Of a stretch of DNA of 64,000 bases, positions 1 to 8,823 are shown piece by piece. The stretch's first letter is position 1. The number at the start of each line of letters is the position of its first letter. A program made the position numbers and the translations under genes. The notes under the pieces were generated by a model. That model was not told where the DNA came from, made no database searches, and was given only the letters and a program-made list of their open reading frames with translations. This DNA comes from Deltaproteobacteria bacterium (GTDB lineage Bacteria > Desulfobacterota > Desulfomonilia > UBA1062), in assembly GCA_029547185.1 (NCBI GenBank), contig JAKPPU010000046.1, positions 124,001 through 188,000 on the forward strand, written 5' to 3'.

Positions 1-299
1 CAGAGGTTCTTGATGGGGAGCATGCTGTTGTTCTTGTTGGCGACATTGAACCCGACGGCGCAGACATCGTTGTTTTCCATCTCGGAGAGATGCCGCGCCT
101 CGTTCATGAGCTCCCTGAAGAACTGGTTCGTCATCTCCTTCGAGTTGAATATGGGCAGCACCATGGCTGACTTGTACTGGCCCGCAGGGCAGCTGTACTC
201 ATAACTGAGCCAGAATTCGCCATATTCGCTGTCGATCCTTTCCACCTCGACGGAGATCAGCTCAATAAGTCCTCTGGGTTGTTCCAGTTTGCCGCGCAT
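1..299 (-). CDS. Hypothetical protein, N-terminal part only (runs off the left edge)
   Basis: An open frame on the minus strand starts with ATG at 299-297 and stays open for 99 codons to the window edge, so the stop lies outside. The visible protein begins MRGKLEQPRGLIELISVEVE and contains a tract with several aromatic residues (YGEFWLSYEY) near residue 40. There is no signal peptide, membrane segment or motif I recognise. Codon usage looks coding: G/C-rich third positions, like the neighbours. It diverges from the DUF1573 gene at 421, so 300-420 should hold the promoters of both. No function can be assigned. Confidence 0.6.
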   Translation of the reverse strand, partial: MRGKLEQPRGLIELISVEVERIDSEYGEFWLSYEYSCPAGQYKSAMVLPIFNSKEMTNQFFRELMNEARHLSEMENNDVCAVGFNVANKNNSMLPIKNL

Positions 300-420
300 A
301 GTATTTAGAGATCTATTCTGTGGCCGTCAAAAAGTCAACAGAAGGAACGATGCACGGCATAAATACGAGTGGAATCGTGCCCGGAATTATGATAGCTCAC
401 GTTTTCTAGGAGGTGAGGTG

Positions 421-1137
421 ATGAAGAGATTCCCCTGTTTGTTCATGATCTTCCTGATTTCCATTCTCCTCATATGCCCCCGGATTTCTTATTGCGCCCC
501 CAGGGCGTTTATTCAGAACACCGTCTATGATGCGGGAGACGTTCCCCAGGGTAAGGAAATATCTAACGAGTTCACCCTGAAGAACACCGGGGACCAGCCG
601 CTGACATTCAAAGTGAGGCCGTGCTGAGGCGTGGAGATATCTGCCCCGGGCGGGCAGACCATAGCTCCCGGCGATGCGGGGAAGATCATCGTGAAAATGT
701 CCACCGGTCCGTTCACGAACGATCTCTTTAAAGAGGTGAAGGTCGAAACGAACGACCCGAAGGCGGACCTGATTGTCCTGACCATGAAGGCAAAGGTCAC
801 CGAGATGCTCAAGATCAGTCCCAGGCTGGTCAACTTCGGCAGGATGATGAAAGGCCAGACCGCGAGCAGGGAGATCTCGGTGGAGAACGTGAGCGAAAGC
901 TCCATCAGGATAACCAGGCTGGAAGCCACGCCCGAGAACCTGCTTGCCGTCCAGCCCTCCGAGCCCTTCACCCTGAAGCCGGGACAGTCGAAGAAGCTCA
1001 CCGTAAAGATATCGACCGGATCGTCAGGCGGGTTTGTCGGCGGGTATGTCAACCTGGAAACCAATCTGGAGTATCTCCCGAAAAAAACCGTCCACGTGCG
1101 TGTCGAGGTGAAAGAAAAACAGGAATCGGCACGATGA
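421..1137 (+). CDS. Secreted DUF1573 protein, candidate selenoprotein (Sec69 encoded by UGA 625-627)
   Basis: Starts at ATG 421 behind a strong AGGAGGTGA site. Residues 1-25 form a hydrophobic Sec signal peptide. The frame is open to 1137 except for one TGA at 625-627, and protein similarity continues in the same frame on both sides. Residues about 35-130 form a DUF1573 domain (GDVPQGKEISNEFTLKNTGD, then TIAPGDAGKI); about 140-235 form a second such Ig-like domain. The UGA falls where DUF1573 proteins normally have the first Cys of a CGC motif: here the local sequence is VRPC-U-GVEI. A GC-rich hairpin follows 13 nt after the UGA. With Sec inserted the protein has 238 residues. The alternatives are a nonsense mutation (pseudogene) or a restart at GTG 631, which would remove the signal peptide. 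The DUF1573 assignment is confident; selenocysteine is inferred from motif position and the hairpin. Confidence 0.72.
628..660 (+). promoter_or_regulatory. Candidate bacterial SECIS hairpin
   Basis: Directly after the in-frame UGA (625-627) the mRNA can form a 6-bp stem, CTGCCC (641-646) with GGGCAG (652-657), closing a 5-nt loop CGGGC (647-651). The distance from UGA to the apical loop is 19 nt, and a G occupies the second loop position. As I recall the published bacterial SECIS consensus (loop 3-14 nt, stem of at least 4 bp, 16-37 nt spacing, G in one of the first two loop positions), this fits. It is a short element in GC-rich coding DNA, so chance remains possible. Confidence 0.55.
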
Positions 1138-1165
1138 GGATGGAGCCCTTCCGTACGGCAGCCGG

Positions 1166-2692
1166 ATGAAGAGAAGCGCGCGGAGAAATATCATCGCGGT
1201 CGGAGGACTCACCGGCATCAGCCGTATTCTGGGCTTCGTCCGCGATATGGTCATGGCGTGGATTCTGGGGGCCGGGGTCCTCACAGACGCCTTCATCGTC
1301 GCCTTCAGAATACCCAATCTCCTGCGCCGGTTCATGGCGGAAGGAACGGTCAGCGTAGCCTTCATCCCGGTGTTCTCGGAGGCGAAGGAGAAGGAAGGCA
1401 TCGCGAAGGCATTCGAGCTCACCCGGGATATGCTCACCTTCATGTTCTATGCCCTCACCGCCGTCGTGATCATTGGCGAGATCATTGCTCCCGCCATGGT
1501 GGGCGCCCTGGCGCCGGGGTTTCTGGGCGACCCGGTGTTTGACGTCGCGGTGCGCCTCACCCGGATCATGTTCCCTTTCATCCTGCTCATCGGGATCGCT
1601 GCACTGCTCATGGGCATCCTCAATTCCCTGGGGCACTTCACGGCCCCCGCGGGCGCCCCGGTTCTCCTCAATGTGTTCATGATCGGCGTCCCTGTCGCAG
1701 GCTATGTGATGTATCCGATATTCGACAGGCCCGAAGATGCCTTCGCCTGGGGCGTCATCCTGGGAGGCATCGCGCAGATCATCCTTCAGATGATCCCTCT
1801 CAGGATCATGAAGGTCCCCTTGAGATTCACGGCCCACTTCTACCATCCGAGGCTCAGGCAAGTCCTGAAGCTCATGGGCGTCGCCGCCATCGGGGCGTCG
1901 GTCTATCAGCTCAACGTGTTCATCGGAACGCTGCTCGCATCGCTCCTTCCGACAGGCAGCGTCTCCTACCTCTACTACGCCAGCCGCATCCTCGAGCTTC
2001 CCCTGGGGCTGTTCGCCTTCTCCGTGAGCAACGTGATGCTCCCGGCGCTGAGCACGGCATTTGCCCGGTCCGATCGCGAGAAGGTAGCGAGCCTCACGGG
2101 CGACTCGATGATCGCCGTGCTCATCTTCACCATCCCGGCCACGATCGGGATGCTCGTCCTTGCAGAGCCGATCTTCGCTGTGCTCTTCATGCGGGGGAAA
2201 TTCGCGATGGCGGATGTTCACGCCTCGGCCTTTGCCCTGCAGATGTACGCCTTGGGCTTGAGCGCCGTGGGCGCTTCGAGAATCCTGACGCAGACGCTCT
2301 ATGCCATGCAGCAGCCCAAGGAGGTGGTCAAGACCGCCTGGATCAGCCTGATCATCAATGCCCTGTGCAGCGTCGCCCTCATGCCCTTCATGGGCCACGG
2401 CGGCATTGCCCTGGCAAGCAGCATCTCGATTGCGGTTCAGATGGTCATCATGTACCGGATCATCTCGAGGCAGGGGATCACCCTTCCGCGGGAGATCTGG
2501 ATCAAGACGGCGCGGATGATCGGTGCTTCCCTGGTCATGGGAGGGGTCCTCCTCCTCTTCCTGCATACGAAGTTCTGGATGAACGGACTGTCGATTGTAA
2601 GCGTCTCGATCCTCCTGTGCGCCGTTGCCGTCGGAGGCGGGCTGTACTTCGCCATGCTGTGGTTCATGGGGATGAGATATTCCATCCGGTGA
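1166..2692 (+). CDS. murJ: Lipid II flippase MurJ (MviN)
   Basis: Integral membrane protein that flips the peptidoglycan precursor lipid II across the inner membrane. The 508-residue length and about 14 hydrophobic segments match the MATE-like MurJ family. The N-terminus is diagnostic: ISRILGFVRDMVMAWILGAG followed by DAFIVAFRIPNLLRRFMAEG, including the conserved arginines of the first helices and the PNLLRRF motif. It starts at ATG 1166, 28 bp after the DUF1573 gene, with only a weak ribosome site, so translation may be coupled to that gene. A long antisense frame covers the whole gene but has no recognisable protein features. No truncation or missing segment was seen. Confidence 0.95.
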   Translation: MKRSARRNIIAVGGLTGISRILGFVRDMVMAWILGAGVLTDAFIVAFRIPNLLRRFMAEGTVSVAFIPVFSEAKEKEGIAKAFELTRDMLTFMFYALTAVVIIGEIIAPAMVGALAPGFLGDPVFDVAVRLTRIMFPFILLIGIAALLMGILNSLGHFTAPAGAPVLLNVFMIGVPVAGYVMYPIFDRPEDAFAWGVILGGIAQIILQMIPLRIMKVPLRFTAHFYHPRLRQVLKLMGVAAIGASVYQLNVFIGTLLASLLPTGSVSYLYYASRILELPLGLFAFSVSNVMLPALSTAFARSDREKVASLTGDSMIAVLIFTIPATIGMLVLAEPIFAVLFMRGKFAMADVHASAFALQMYALGLSAVGASRILTQTLYAMQQPKEVVKTAWISLIINALCSVALMPFMGHGGIALASSISIAVQMVIMYRIISRQGITLPREIWIKTARMIGASLVMGGVLLLFLHTKFWMNGLSIVSVSILLCAVAVGGGLYFAMLWFMGMRYSIR

Positions 2693-2754
2693 GCAGCTTT
2701 TTTTCAGGCGATGCATTCGGGAAAGATCGCCCGAAGAAGTATGAAATTTCTTTC

Positions 2755-2860
2755 TTATAAAAAGTAACAAAATTTCTTTTTTTCTGGTATATTCAAAAAG
2801 AACGAATGTTATATAATTTATAACTTGATGTAATATCATTGCATTTTATGGGATTTCTCA
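2755..2860 (+). promoter_or_regulatory. AT-rich promoter region (tentative)
   Basis: Sharply AT-rich against the GC-rich background. It contains a perfect -10 hexamer TATAAT at 2812-2817 and a second possible pair TTGATG (2825-2830) and TATGGG (2847-2852) with a 16-nt spacer. It precedes the small ORF at 2918 and the signalling gene at 3095. No -35 clearly matches the TATAAT. Confidence 0.35.
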
Positions 2861-2917
2861 ATGGCATCCCGTGGCATCATGTTTGCACCCTCGAAAGAAA
2901 AATATTTTGAGGAAAAA

Positions 2918-3046
2918 ATGAGGCTCACTCGAAGAGAAATTCTTGAGCAGCTCGAAAGGCTTGGGGTGAGGGGAATCTCCAGTCTGAAGCGGGCGTGCAG
3001 GGAGTTCGAGGCCCACTGGAATAAAATGCTATTAGGGATTGAATGA
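2918..3046 (+). CDS. Small basic/acidic helical protein, 42 residues
   Basis: ATG 2918 lies 5 nt after GAGG, and the frame reads MRLTRREILEQLERLGVRGI and onwards to a stop at 3046. The same frame extends upstream to ATG 2861, but that start has no ribosome site, so 2918 is preferred. The peptide is predicted to be two charged helices (TRREILEQLERLG; SLKRACREFEAHW). It lies in its own transcription unit or leads the gene at 3095. I recall similar small ORFs in deltaproteobacterial genomes but cannot name a family. Function unknown. Confidence 0.5.
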   Translation: MRLTRREILEQLERLGVRGISSLKRACREFEAHWNKMLLGIE

Positions 3047-3094
3047 ACCGCAGCTGTTGACAACTCGACGATATGGAGGTGCTCTCGGGGCATC

Positions 3095-4951
3095 ATGTGT
3101 AATGATAAATTGGAAAATTTTGTTATTGACCAGACGCTGGAGCTCACTCCCGACTTCGTAAAACAGAACGCTCCGGTAATACCGCTCCTCTTCCAGGTGT
3201 CCCTGCTCACGGGCTTGAATGTCCGCGTGGAAAAGATCTCCGATCTCTTCCTTAATTTCGTGGAACACATCACCTGCTTCGACACCGCTCTCGTCTACGT
3301 CTGGGCTCCGCAGAATGCATGGTTCTGCAGGGGAATGCACGGAGAGATCCCCGACAGGATAGAGAAGGGAAACATCTTTACGAACGCCATCAGGGATTCG
3401 GCAAAGCCGATCCTGATCAAGGATATTAGCGAGACCGGCATCAACACCCATGAGCTGCCGGTTGAATTCCAGTCGATGATAGCGCTGCCCATCTACAAGG
3501 ACACGAAGATCATCGGTTGTCTCGAGCTCTACCGCAAGAGCGGTCCGAGCTTTGACGTCAATGACCTCGTCCTCATAAAGCACCTGCTCCTGGGCTCAGA
3601 GAATATCATTCAGCAGGTGATCTCCCGGGAAGCGGATTATGACGAAGCCCTCGACATCCGTACGGACATCCCTCAAAGGCACGTGATCCTCGACATCCTC
3701 CACCAGTATGAAGAGCTCTCGAAGCGGCTGTCTTTTCCTTTGAGCATCGCGATTCTCGAGATCGAAGACCGGGACAAGTTCGGGCTCTACCAGCATATTT
3801 CCGAAGGCGTGAGGACCTTGAAAACCCTCGCCAAGAGAATACAGGACGGCCTGAGGCGCTACGACAAGGTCATCCGGTACGAAGAGCTGAGCTTCTTCGT
3901 AATCCTTCCGGGATGCTCCTCCCAGGATTCGATCACGGCCCTCCACAATGCAACGCTCAACCTCGGAGCAGACCTCGCGAACAACATGACCATGGGCATA
4001 GCCACGATGCCCGACGAGGCCCAGGACGCAAAGGGCCTCATCAATATCGCCCATCAGGCCCTGTCCCACGCAAAGAAGAAGGGCATCCACATGGCGCGGT
4101 ACTCCCAGACAGGGGCCATGAAGCAGACCAACCTTTCCCTTGAGCTGAGGATGAAGAGAGTCCTCAATTCCGGACCGCACATCGGGATGCTCAACGAACT
4201 GCTCGATCTTTTGCGGGTGCAGTGCCAGGCAGATGAGATCTCCGTACGCTACGAGCCTCCCGGCTCTCTCGTGAGCTGGCAGGGGAACGACCTGGGATAC
4301 CTCGTTCATCACGGGCTGCCGGAAGACGTCTACGAATGGGTCGTCACCTATATCACCCCTGCCTGGGCGGTTGCTCTGGGCCTCGACCCGGATATCCGCA
4401 ACTGGTATCTCGGGATCATCACCACGGCATCCATCTTGAGCGACCTCAGGGCAGGCTACCCCATGGGCTACTCCATCAAGGTCGCCGATCAGATGTTCAC
4501 CCTGGCAAAGGAGATGGGGATGGGCGAGGCGCAGGCAGCTCAATGGGCCAACTCTGCCCTGGCCGCAAATATCGGCTACCTGGGAATCCCGGCATCCATC
4601 TTCACCAAGGGGGAGATAACTCCCTTCGACAAGAAGAAGATCAATTCCCACACCTTTGTCAGCTCGAAGCTGCTTAAGGATCTCGCGGTCCTCAACCTCG
4701 ACGACGACATTCTCATGTACCACCACGAGAACATGGACGGCAGCGGATACCCCAGGGGCCTCAAAGGCGATGACATACCGCTCGGTGCGCGGGCGCTGCG
4801 GGTGGTCGATACCTTCAATGCCATTACGACGCCCAGGATCTACCGCTTCCAGCTGAATCAGGATCAGGCCCTGCGGGAGCTGTGCTCGATGGCGGGGAAG
4901 TCGCTGGATCCGGATGTGACCTCCCTGTTCCTTGACGTTATCGGTTTTTGA
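3095..4951 (+). CDS. GAF - degenerate GGDEF - degenerate HD-GYP signalling protein
   Basis: A soluble 618-residue protein. Residues about 30-180 look like a GAF sensor domain (ALPIYKDTKIIGCLELYRKS). Residues about 195-340 have the fold signature of a GGDEF domain, but the active-site GGDEF is replaced by RYEEL at 261-265, so cyclase activity is unlikely. Residues about 440-600 match an HD-GYP domain: the HHE...GYP element is intact (HHENMDGSGYP, 543-553), but the metal-binding HD of the usual HDIGK is ANIGY at 491-495. It is therefore probably a regulatory or binding protein rather than a synthase or hydrolase. Its 3' end overlaps the opposing sigma-54 regulator by 14 bp. Domain assignments are confident; the role is inferred. 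Confidence 0.82.
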   Translation: MCNDKLENFVIDQTLELTPDFVKQNAPVIPLLFQVSLLTGLNVRVEKISDLFLNFVEHITCFDTALVYVWAPQNAWFCRGMHGEIPDRIEKGNIFTNAIRDSAKPILIKDISETGINTHELPVEFQSMIALPIYKDTKIIGCLELYRKSGPSFDVNDLVLIKHLLLGSENIIQQVISREADYDEALDIRTDIPQRHVILDILHQYEELSKRLSFPLSIAILEIEDRDKFGLYQHISEGVRTLKTLAKRIQDGLRRYDKVIRYEELSFFVILPGCSSQDSITALHNATLNLGADLANNMTMGIATMPDEAQDAKGLINIAHQALSHAKKKGIHMARYSQTGAMKQTNLSLELRMKRVLNSGPHIGMLNELLDLLRVQCQADEISVRYEPPGSLVSWQGNDLGYLVHHGLPEDVYEWVVTYITPAWAVALGLDPDIRNWYLGIITTASILSDLRAGYPMGYSIKVADQMFTLAKEMGMGEAQAAQWANSALAANIGYLGIPASIFTKGEITPFDKKKINSHTFVSSKLLKDLAVLNLDDDILMYHHENMDGSGYPRGLKGDDIPLGARALRVVDTFNAITTPRIYRFQLNQDQALRELCSMAGKSLDPDVTSLFLDVIGF

Positions 4952-6356
4952 TCCACCGCGGGTGGGTGATTCCGTATTTTTTGATCTTGTAGTGGATCAC
5001 GCGTTTGCTGATCCCTAAAGAATCGGCGGCATTCTTCTGGATCCAGTCGTTCTTTCTCAGGGCATCGAGGATGCTTTCCTTCTCGTTCACGGCCAGAGAG
5101 GAGAGCCTGACGGTTTCCTCCGCCGGCTCCTTATCCTTCGTCATTTCGTCCTGGATCGTTATATCGTGCTGATGGATGACATTCCCTTCGGCGAGCAGGA
5201 TCGCACGCTCGATGGAGTTGCGTATCTCCCGGACATTTCCCGGCCAGTCATAGGATATGAGGGTTGAAAGGGCGGCCTCATCGATCTCGATGTCCGGTTT
5301 CTTGAACTCTTTGGAGTATTTTTTCATGAAGTACCGGACCAGGGGCTCGATGTCTTCCTTGCGATGCCGGATGGGGGGTATGTCGATGTTCACGACATTG
5401 ATGCGGTAGTAGAGGTCTTCGCGGAACCTGCCCGCAAGGACCAGACTGCGGATATCCTGGTTCGTAGCTGCAATGACCCGCACATCGACCTTGATGGTAC
5501 GCTCGCCGCCCAGCCGCTCGAATTCGCGCTCTTCGAGCACCCGCAGGACCTTTGCCTGGAGCGAAGGGTCCATGTCCCCGATTTCATCGAGGAAGATGGT
5601 TCCCATATTGGCCTGCTCGAATCTCCCGGTTCTCGTTTTCACCGCACCGGTGAACGCGCCTTTCTCATGGCCGAAGAGCTCGCTCTCGAGGATATTCTGG
5701 GGCAGGGCCGCGCAGTTCACCTGGACGAAGTTGTTGTCGCTCCGATGGGAATTGTGATGGATGGCCCCGGCAATCAGGCCTTTGCCGACGCCTGTCTCGC
5801 CGGTGATGAGAACGGTGGAATCGGCCTTTGCCACCTTCTCCACCATCTTGAGTACCTTTTTCATGGAAGGGCTGTCTCCCATGATGTCGCCGGTATGATA
5901 GATGATATCCTCCTGGGTGTGCCGGAGGTAGTCGATCTCGTTCCTCATGCGCTTGATGGCCAGCGCATCGTCCACCTTCTGGACGATCTCCTGGAGGCCG
6001 AAGGGCTTCTGGATGAAATCCTGGGCCCCGTTCTTCATGGCCACCACGGCGGTGTCCACGGAGGCGTACCCGGTCATGACGATCACGATGGTGCTCAGGC
6101 TCAGGCCCTTGACCTTCTTGAGGAGCTCTATCCCGTCCATTCCCGGAAGCTTGAGGTCGGTGAGCATGAGGTCGTAGATATACTTGTTCATCCGCCCGAA
6201 GGCCGCTTCACCGTTTTCTACGAGCTCGACATCGTGGTTATGCCTTTTCAGCTCCTGGAAAAGGATCTGCCCCAAGTTGATGTCGTCTTCGACAATGAGT
6301 ATATGTGCCATCTGTTTGCTGTCATCGGATTTTTTAAGGGAAAACTTTATGCTCAT
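4938..6356 (-). CDS. Sigma-54-dependent response regulator (NtrC family)
   Basis: Three-domain transcription activator. A receiver domain (about 17-130) has phospho-acceptor Asp67 in [13 protein letters not shown] and the acidic pair EDD. The AAA+ domain (about 155-390) has Walker A GETGVGKG near 186-193 and an intact GAFTGA loop at 233-238, the sigma-54 contact. The C-terminal Fis-type helix-turn-helix (about 430-465) reads [20 protein letters not shown]. It acts on promoters of the -24/-12 class after phosphorylation. No cognate kinase is adjacent. The start at 6356 is behind GGGAGG; an internal ATG at 6311 ([10 protein letters not shown]) would also give a complete receiver but has no ribosome site. 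It overlaps the GAF/GGDEF-like gene tail to tail. Confidence 0.93.
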   Translation of the reverse strand: MSIKFSLKKSDDSKQMAHILIVEDDINLGQILFQELKRHNHDVELVENGEAAFGRMNKYIYDLMLTDLKLPGMDGIELLKKVKGLSLSTIVIVMTGYASVDTAVVAMKNGAQDFIQKPFGLQEIVQKVDDALAIKRMRNEIDYLRHTQEDIIYHTGDIMGDSPSMKKVLKMVEKVAKADSTVLITGETGVGKGLIAGAIHHNSHRSDNNFVQVNCAALPQNILESELFGHEKGAFTGAVKTRTGRFEQANMGTIFLDEIGDMDPSLQAKVLRVLEEREFERLGGERTIKVDVRVIAATNQDIRSLVLAGRFREDLYYRINVVNIDIPPIRHRKEDIEPLVRYFMKKYSKEFKKPDIEIDEAALSTLISYDWPGNVREIRNSIERAILLAEGNVIHQHDITIQDEMTKDKEPAEETVRLSSLAVNEKESILDALRKNDWIQKNAADSLGISKRVIHYKIKKYGITHPRWIKNR

Positions 6357-6412
6357 CGATCGAAGGCCCTCCCGGAAAGGGAGGAAAGAATCACGCGCCC
6401 GCCCGGGGATGT

Positions 6413-6441
6413 TTGTTGACCAATCCCTTCCGGTATACTAT
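6413..6441 (+). promoter_or_regulatory. Sigma-70-type promoter for the operon beginning at 6507
   Basis: TTGTTG (6413-6418), a 17-nt spacer and TACTAT (6436-6441) lie in the divergent gap upstream of the metallo-hydrolase. An overlapping TTGACC and TATACT give an alternative register with poor spacing. Confidence 0.45.
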
Positions 6442-6506
6442 TCTGTATTCATGAAAATATTATGGTTGTTCACGGGGCGGGGTTTTACGATCGCAAGGGG
6501 GAGCAT

Positions 6507-7130
6507 ATGCTGCTGAGAACGGTAGTGGTGACCGAGTTCATGACCAATTGCTTTATCGTAGCCGACGAAACCACGAAGGATGCGATTATCATCGACCCGG
6601 GAGGTGAAAGCCGGAAGATCATGCGTGAAGTGGAACAGATGGGTGTGAATGTCTCCGCGGCGGTGTGCACCCATGCCCATGTGGACCACATCGGCGCTCT
6701 GAAGGACATCAAGGATGCATTCTCGCCGGCAATCATGCTTCACCAGGCAGAGCTTCCCGTATTGAAGACAGCCTCGAAGATGGGAAGGCTCTTCGGCGTC
6801 AGCATCGACGACCCGCCGGAGCCGGACCGCTTTCTCGCCGAGGGCGACCAGATATCTTTCGGTTCTCATTCCCTGACCGTCATCGAGACCCCGGGCCATT
6901 CTCCGGGCGGCATCTCGCTGATTACTTCGGACGGCAAATTCTGTTTCGCCGGAGACGCCCTGTTCGCAGGCTCTATCGGGAGAACCGACCTTCCCGGCGG
7001 CGACTACAATACCCTCATCGATTCCATAAAGACAAAATTGATTCCTTTGGGTGATGATGTTAAGGTTTTCACTGGACATGGACCTGCAACGACCATAGGG
7101 GTCGAGCGCAGATACAATCCGTTCCTGTAA
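6507..7130 (+). CDS. Metallo-beta-lactamase-fold hydrolase (glyoxalase II-like)
   Basis: A 207-residue cytoplasmic hydrolase of the short glyoxalase II type, likely acting on thioesters such as S-lactoylglutathione or related thiols. The zinc motif THAHVDH is at residues 55-61. Further ligands are in ETPGHSPGG, in the GDALF segment and in the final TGHGP. The frame is open further upstream, but ATG 6507 is preferred because AAGGGGGAG precedes it by a few bases and gives the usual N-terminus (MLLRTVVVTEFMTNCFIV). First gene of the long rightward operon. The substrate cannot be told from sequence. Confidence 0.9.
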   Translation: MLLRTVVVTEFMTNCFIVADETTKDAIIIDPGGESRKIMREVEQMGVNVSAAVCTHAHVDHIGALKDIKDAFSPAIMLHQAELPVLKTASKMGRLFGVSIDDPPEPDRFLAEGDQISFGSHSLTVIETPGHSPGGISLITSDGKFCFAGDALFAGSIGRTDLPGGDYNTLIDSIKTKLIPLGDDVKVFTGHGPATTIGVERRYNPFL

Positions 7131-7140
7131 GGGGGATTAC

Positions 7141-7578
7141 ATGATGAAGAAGCACTACGTGGGACTCGTTGTCATGGTGGCGTTCTTGATCGGTGTGGTC
7201 GTGCTGCCCGGATGCGCTGAGATGAAGGATCAGCTGACGGGTACTCCTGCTTCGAAGGCTGCCCAGTCGGCGCCCCGGTATCTCGATTTCAACGACATCC
7301 TCATCCCGGGCGATCTGACCAAGATTGCCAAGGAGAGCTACATAACCAACGGGCAAGGGCGGCTGGTCCTTTCCGGGAAGGTCTACGCCGATTCCCTCGC
7401 CCAGTACTTCCTCACCTCGATGTACTCCGAGGGGTGGACCACGCTGAACCAGTATAAGTACCAGGGATCGATAAAGCTCTTTTTCAAGAAGCCCGAGAGA
7501 TTTGCATCCATTCTCATTCAGGAGAACCCTCTCGGAACATGGGTGGAAATATGGGAAGTGCCTCAGGAGAAGATTTAG
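7141..7578 (+). CDS. Small lipoprotein of unknown function
   Basis: A 145-residue protein with an N-terminal lysine pair, a hydrophobic stretch and a lipobox VLPGC (lipidated Cys25), so it is an exported lipoprotein. Glu at +3 (CAEM) leaves inner- versus outer-membrane location open. The mature part is a small alpha/beta domain (PRYLDFNDILIPGDL ... IKLFFKKPERFASILI) seen in other deltaproteobacterial lipoproteins but without a named function that I know. It starts 10 bp after the metallo-hydrolase with a good GGGGG site, and its 3' end overlaps coaBC. Confidence 0.82.
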   Translation: MMKKHYVGLVVMVAFLIGVVVLPGCAEMKDQLTGTPASKAAQSAPRYLDFNDILIPGDLTKIAKESYITNGQGRLVLSGKVYADSLAQYFLTSMYSEGWTTLNQYKYQGSIKLFFKKPERFASILIQENPLGTWVEIWEVPQEKI

Positions 7579-8765
7579 CCGGTAGGACAGTCGTTTACGG
7601 CATCACCGGGGGCATAGCGGCCTACAAGGCCCCGTCCGTCGTACGGGGGCTCAAGGCCCTCGGGATCGACGTCCACGTCGTGATGACCGAGTCTGCCGGA
7701 CATTTCGTCACCCCGCTCACCCTCCAGACCCTGACCGGCAATGCCGTCTACCGGGAGCTCTTCCCCGAGATGCCGCCCGATGCCCACGAGGTCGAGCACA
7801 TCGCCCTGGCCGATCGGGCAGATCTCATTCTCATCGCCCCGGCAACGGCGAACTTCATGGCAAAGATGGCAGGGGGGATTGCGGACGACCTCCTCTCGTG
7901 CGTCGTCCTGGCGACCCAGGCCCCCGTCCTCCTGTGCCCTTCGATGAACGTGAACATGTACAACCACCCGGCAACAACCCAGAACATCGACACGCTGAAA
8001 AAACGGGGCATTCACATCCTCGAACCCGCCTCGGGCGAGCTTGCATGCGGGTGGGAAGGCGCAGGGCGTCTGCCGGAGCCGGACAGGATCGTGGCCGAGG
8101 CAAAGAAGCTCATCTACCAGAAAGATCTTTCCGGGATCTCGATCGTGGTCACCTGCGGGCCTACCTGCCAGGATATCGATCCGGTGCGCTTCATCACCAA
8201 CCGCTCCACCGGCAAGATGGGTGCGGCAATCGTCGAGGCCGCGTGCCTGAGGGGGGCGCAGGTAAAGGTCATCAGCGGTCCCGTCGATATCGACTACTCT
8301 CCCTGGGCTCAAGTCGTCATGGTGCGCTCCGCAGAGCAGATGCTCGAATCGGTCAAGGAAAATCTCAAAGGCGCGGACATCCTCATCATGGCGGCCGCGG
8401 TCGCCGACTATACACCGGCAAACTATCGGGCATCCAAGATCAAGAAGGGGGACAAGCTCTCTTCGATCGAGCTCAAACCCACACCCGATATCCTCTCCAC
8501 GATCAAGCCGATGAAGGGCGATGCGTTCTTCGTCGGGTTTGCAGCCGAAACCGAGAACCTCACCGGCTCGGCGCGAAGCAAGCTCTCCAGCAAAGGCCTC
8601 GATATGATCGTCGCCAACAGGGTAGGCGAAGAGGGCAGCGGCTTCGGCTCCGATACCAACAGCGGCGTGATCCTCACTCCCGAGGGCGTCCTGGACAATT
8701 TCGAGCAGCTCGAAAAAGAGGTCCTGGCGCACAAGATACTCGATTTTATAAGGGAAAGGGTGTGA
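7539..8765 (+). CDS. coaBC: CoaBC: phosphopantothenoylcysteine decarboxylase / phosphopantothenate-cysteine ligase
   Basis: Bifunctional coenzyme A biosynthesis enzyme: it joins 4'-phosphopantothenate to cysteine, then decarboxylates the product with FMN. The N-terminal flavoprotein half has GGIAAYKAP, the PSMNVNMY element and the catalytic-Cys segment GELACGWEGAGR. The C-terminal ligase half has CGPTCQDIDPVRFITNRSTG and the lysine-rich loop SKIKKGDK. At 408 residues it is a normal length. ATG 7539 and ATG 7551 are both possible; the second is preceded by GGTGG. Either start lies inside the lipoprotein gene, so translation is coupled. A second CoA gene, coaE, is at 43147. Confidence 0.95.
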   Translation: MGGNMGSASGEDLAGRTVVYGITGGIAAYKAPSVVRGLKALGIDVHVVMTESAGHFVTPLTLQTLTGNAVYRELFPEMPPDAHEVEHIALADRADLILIAPATANFMAKMAGGIADDLLSCVVLATQAPVLLCPSMNVNMYNHPATTQNIDTLKKRGIHILEPASGELACGWEGAGRLPEPDRIVAEAKKLIYQKDLSGISIVVTCGPTCQDIDPVRFITNRSTGKMGAAIVEAACLRGAQVKVISGPVDIDYSPWAQVVMVRSAEQMLESVKENLKGADILIMAAAVADYTPANYRASKIKKGDKLSSIELKPTPDILSTIKPMKGDAFFVGFAAETENLTGSARSKLSSKGLDMIVANRVGEEGSGFGSDTNSGVILTPEGVLDNFEQLEKEVLAHKILDFIRERV

Positions 8766-8823
8766 ATGATACCATCATTCAAATGCTCCGTGAGGAAGCC
8801 TTGTGGACCGGGAGATTCCTCAT

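Noticed and set aside
625-627. DUF1573 UGA as an ordinary nonsense mutation
   Set aside because: Not excluded, but less favoured: codon position matches a family Cys, the frame downstream is fully conserved, and a SECIS-like hairpin follows.
1049-2839. 596-codon open frame on the minus strand
   Set aside because: Exactly antisense to murJ; highly charged, low-complexity protein rich in His, Asp and Glu, as expected from the complement of a membrane-protein gene.
5364-6419. 351-codon open frame on the plus strand
   Set aside because: Antisense to the sigma-54 regulator; His/Asp/Leu-rich with no recognisable domain.
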